Source: Candidatus Latescibacterota bacterium (lineage in GTDB: Bacteria; JAAXHH01; JABIQT01). From it: a stretch of 8,334 bases of DNA. Where the stretch lies: assembly GCA_018667995.1 (NCBI GenBank), contig JABIQT010000993.1, forward strand, positions 1 to 8,334, written 5' to 3'. Positions within the stretch are counted from its first letter, which is position 1. Each line of letters opens with the position of its first letter. A program made the position numbers and the translations under genes. Under the pieces are notes generated by a model. That model ran no database searches and was not told the DNA's origin. It saw only the letters and a list, made by a program, of their open reading frames with translations. Shown here piece by piece: positions 6,650 to 8,334 of this stretch.

Positions 6650-7681
6650 ATGGCTAATGAAGCATCGGGGCGAACAGTCGTTTTCGTCTCTTTGACCGGC
6701 GATGAAGTAATCAAAACCTACGATCTGGAGTCCGAGACAGGTGGGCTTACGCTCCGAGCTACAAGTCCCGCGCATGGGCCATCCGGCGCCCTCTGCCTTC
6801 ATCCTAGTAGAACAGTGATGTACGATGCCCACGTTGAGTCTACGACACTGGCCTGCTTTGATTTGGACGAAGATACGGGGCAATTGGGGTTGATCAACAA
6901 GGTCGACACGGGGATAGCGATTCCGGCCCATCTCATGGTCGACTTGACGGGGAAGTTTCTGCTAACCGCTTACTACGGTGGTGGGGGCGTGACAGTGCAC
7001 CGCCTGGCAGAAAATGGTGCAATCCTGGAATTGGTTCAATACGTTGACACGGGAGAAAAAGCACACGCTATCCTCTCAACGGATGGCGATTCCTTCGTCT
7101 TCGTGCCGCATGTATGTCCCACCAACAGAACAAATCAGTTTCGATTCGATGCGGACAGCGGCCTCCTGTCACCTAATGATCCCTCATATCTTACGCCGCC
7201 GGACGGCCAGACCGGTCCCCGGCATATCTGTTTCAATCGGAACGGTGATGTGGCCTATATTGTCAATGAGCAGGGCAACACCGTCACTGCACACCATTAT
7301 GATGCGGAGCGAGGCACGCTCGAGATCTTTCAGAACATCTCAACACTGCCAAATGATTATCTTGATGGTGGCGCCACGGCTCATGTTGAAATACATCCCA
7401 ATGGAAAGTGGCTTTATGCCTCGAATCGAGGTCACGATAGCGTGGTGGCCTTTGACATCGCCGCCGACGCTACGCTGAGTCAGAGTGGTCACGTATCAGT
7501 GCCGGCCAGTCCCCGGTCATTCAGCATCGACCCCACAGGGAAATATCTGTATTGTGCCGGTGAGGAGGCGGGAACCATGAATTCGTATCAGATTGATGCC
7601 TCGGACGGCAGTCTGAAGTATCTGACTGAATACGAGGTGGGGGCAAAGCCGTTCTGGGTGATGGCAACGCGGTTAGGATAG
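6650..7681 (+). CDS. Lactonase family protein, seven-bladed beta-propeller (6-phosphogluconolactonase-like)
   Basis: A 343-residue protein of the PF10282 lactonase family, which hydrolyses 6-phosphogluconolactone or related sugar lactones. The repeated propeller blade pattern is clear: each blade ends in a segment like a secondary strand followed by an (E/D)xGxL turn, for example SETGGLTL, EDTGQLGL, ADSGLLSP, AERGTLEI and ASDGSLKY. Strongly conserved pieces are LTAYYGGG in the second to third blade, GPRH (189-192, H192) with the following ICFNRNG, and HPNGKWLYASNRG. Length is normal for the family. There is no signal peptide, so it should be cytoplasmic, unlike periplasmic relatives. AGGAGA (6637-6642), seven bases before the ATG, fixes the start. 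It heads a likely operon with the DUF3037 gene, 40 bases downstream. The exact lactone cannot be told, and other propeller-family roles are possible. Confidence 0.88.
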   Translation: MANEASGRTVVFVSLTGDEVIKTYDLESETGGLTLRATSPAHGPSGALCLHPSRTVMYDAHVESTTLACFDLDEDTGQLGLINKVDTGIAIPAHLMVDLTGKFLLTAYYGGGGVTVHRLAENGAILELVQYVDTGEKAHAILSTDGDSFVFVPHVCPTNRTNQFRFDADSGLLSPNDPSYLTPPDGQTGPRHICFNRNGDVAYIVNEQGNTVTAHHYDAERGTLEIFQNISTLPNDYLDGGATAHVEIHPNGKWLYASNRGHDSVVAFDIAADATLSQSGHVSVPASPRSFSIDPTGKYLYCAGEEAGTMNSYQIDASDGSLKYLTEYEVGAKPFWVMATRLG

Positions 7682-7721
7682 CATGACTATGAGAACGGTT
7701 TCAGCAACGAGGAGGCCATAA

Positions 7722-8141
7722 GTGCCCGAGCATTACGCCTATGACTATGGGATCATTCGAGTGGTCCCTCGTGTGGAACGAGAGGAGTTCCTCAACGTTG
7801 GCGTCATTCTCTCCTGTCCGGGCAGGAAATACCTGGAGGCCCGCGTCAAACTGGATGAGGCGCGCCTCCTTGCCATGGATCCTTCTGTGAATCGGCAGCT
7901 TGTTCAGGAAAATTTGCTGACGTTTCCGACGATCTGTGCTGGAGGTGAGGATGCGGGACCTGTAGGCGGATTACAGCAGAGAGAGCGGTTTCATTGGCTC
8001 GTGACACCTCGCAGTCCTGTGATACAAGTTTCACCGGTGCACGCGGGCCTTTGCACAGATCCTGGCCAGGTTCTAAAGCATCTTATGGATACCATGGTTA
8101 AATCAATCGAAAGCGGCTTCCACGGAAATAGTGCCCAATGA
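7722..8141 (+). CDS. DUF3037 family protein
   Basis: A 139-residue protein starting at GTG. AGGAGG (7710-7715) lies six bases upstream and decides the start. Two signature blocks of DUF3037 are plain: an N-terminal block YDYGIIRVVPRVEREEFLNV (about 7-26) followed by GVILSC, and a C-terminal block ERFHWLVTPRS (88-98) continuing to SPVHAGLC. Length is about that expected for the family, and no signal peptide or membrane segment is present. Function is unknown. From general knowledge, DUF3037 genes often follow a gene for a HipA-like kinase; none is present here, the upstream neighbour being the lactonase. Its stop codon overlaps the start of the S8 protease gene by four bases (ATGA), which implies translational coupling and hints that the two products work together. 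Confidence 0.9.
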   Translation: MPEHYAYDYGIIRVVPRVEREEFLNVGVILSCPGRKYLEARVKLDEARLLAMDPSVNRQLVQENLLTFPTICAGGEDAGPVGGLQQRERFHWLVTPRSPVIQVSPVHAGLCTDPGQVLKHLMDTMVKSIESGFHGNSAQ

Positions 8142-8334
8142 CTGAATCGGTGGGGGCACACGATGGGATTTCAGCCTATCATAAGGTGAATTTTGAGAGA
8201 ATTGGGGTCCAGGCTACATGGCGAAAATTCGGCGAGCGGCTGAACTGGGGCCGCGGCCAGTGTCTCGCCCTTCTGGATGACGGATGCGATCTCTCGGATC
8301 CGCCCTGGCAGGTGATCATGCCGTGGGGACCAAA
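8138..8334 (+). CDS. Subtilisin-like S8 serine protease, N-terminal fragment (3' partial)
   Basis: The gene begins inside the last codons of the DUF3037 gene (ATGA overlap, 8138-8141) and runs 65 full codons to the window edge without a stop. Translation gives MTESVGAHDGISAYHKVNF at the start, then a helix-like segment TWRKFGERLNWGRGQ and CLALLDDGCDLSDPPW. The block LALLDDG (43-49) fits the first catalytic motif of S8 proteases (hydrophobic strand then D-[TS]-G), with D47 as the catalytic aspartate and D48 in place of Thr or Ser. The preceding GRGQ corresponds to the usual GxGV before that strand. There is no signal peptide and no room for an I9-type propeptide ahead of the motif, so an intracellular protease is likely. 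The histidine and serine motifs lie beyond the edge, so the call rests on one motif. Confidence 0.6.
   Translation, partial: MTESVGAHDGISAYHKVNFERIGVQATWRKFGERLNWGRGQCLALLDDGCDLSDPPWQVIMPWGP

Noticed and set aside
7014-7478. 154-codon forward frame inside the lactonase
   Set aside because: It is a shifted-frame shadow of the propeller repeats, rich in Ser, Arg and Met, with no domain.

Overview
The window carries seven genes, all on the + strand, of a bacterium of moderate GC. The first gene is cut by the left edge and the last by the right edge. The gene set is a long two-half FtsX/MacB-type permease, a GATase/polysaccharide-deacetylase-like protein, a cytoplasmic GH5-like (clan GH-A) glycosidase, a DUF1223 protein, a cytoplasmic beta-propeller lactonase and DUF3037. 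It suggests a large-genome heterotroph of the kind seen in the FCB group (Rhodothermota/Balneolota, Latescibacterota) or in Poribacteria and Acidobacteriota. This placement is inference: there is no rRNA or other marker gene here.

Layout. (1) 1-1377: the 3' part of a deacetylase-like protein whose last ~25 residues look degenerate. (2) 1378-1889: about 510 bases with no convincing gene but with a clean hairpin, ending in a strong ribosome binding site. (3) 1890-4289: a 799-residue permease with a GTG start. (4) 4290-4733: a second gene-poor stretch with an imperfect tandem repeat, a short hairpin and a likely promoter. (5) 4734-5693: a GH5-like glycosidase. (6) 5749-6510: a secreted DUF1223 thioredoxin-fold protein. 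(7) 6650-7681: a lactonase of the YbhE/6-phosphogluconolactonase propeller family. (8) 7722-8141: DUF3037. (9) 8138 to the right edge: the N-terminal end of a subtilisin-like (S8) protease that overlaps DUF3037 by four bases (ATGA).

How the genes may fit together. The glycosidase and lactonase both lack signal peptides and could act on sugars or sugar acids in the cytoplasm, but no transporter, regulator or other pathway gene ties them together. The permease has no ATPase next to it. The tightest unit is lactonase - DUF3037 - S8 protease, with a 40-base gap followed by a 4-base overlap. The DUF3037/S8 pair is the part of the window most worth following: DUF3037 has no known function and often sits beside a HipA-like kinase, while here its translationally coupled partner is a protease with no signal peptide or propeptide. 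No mobile element, CRISPR array, tRNA or rRNA was recognised.
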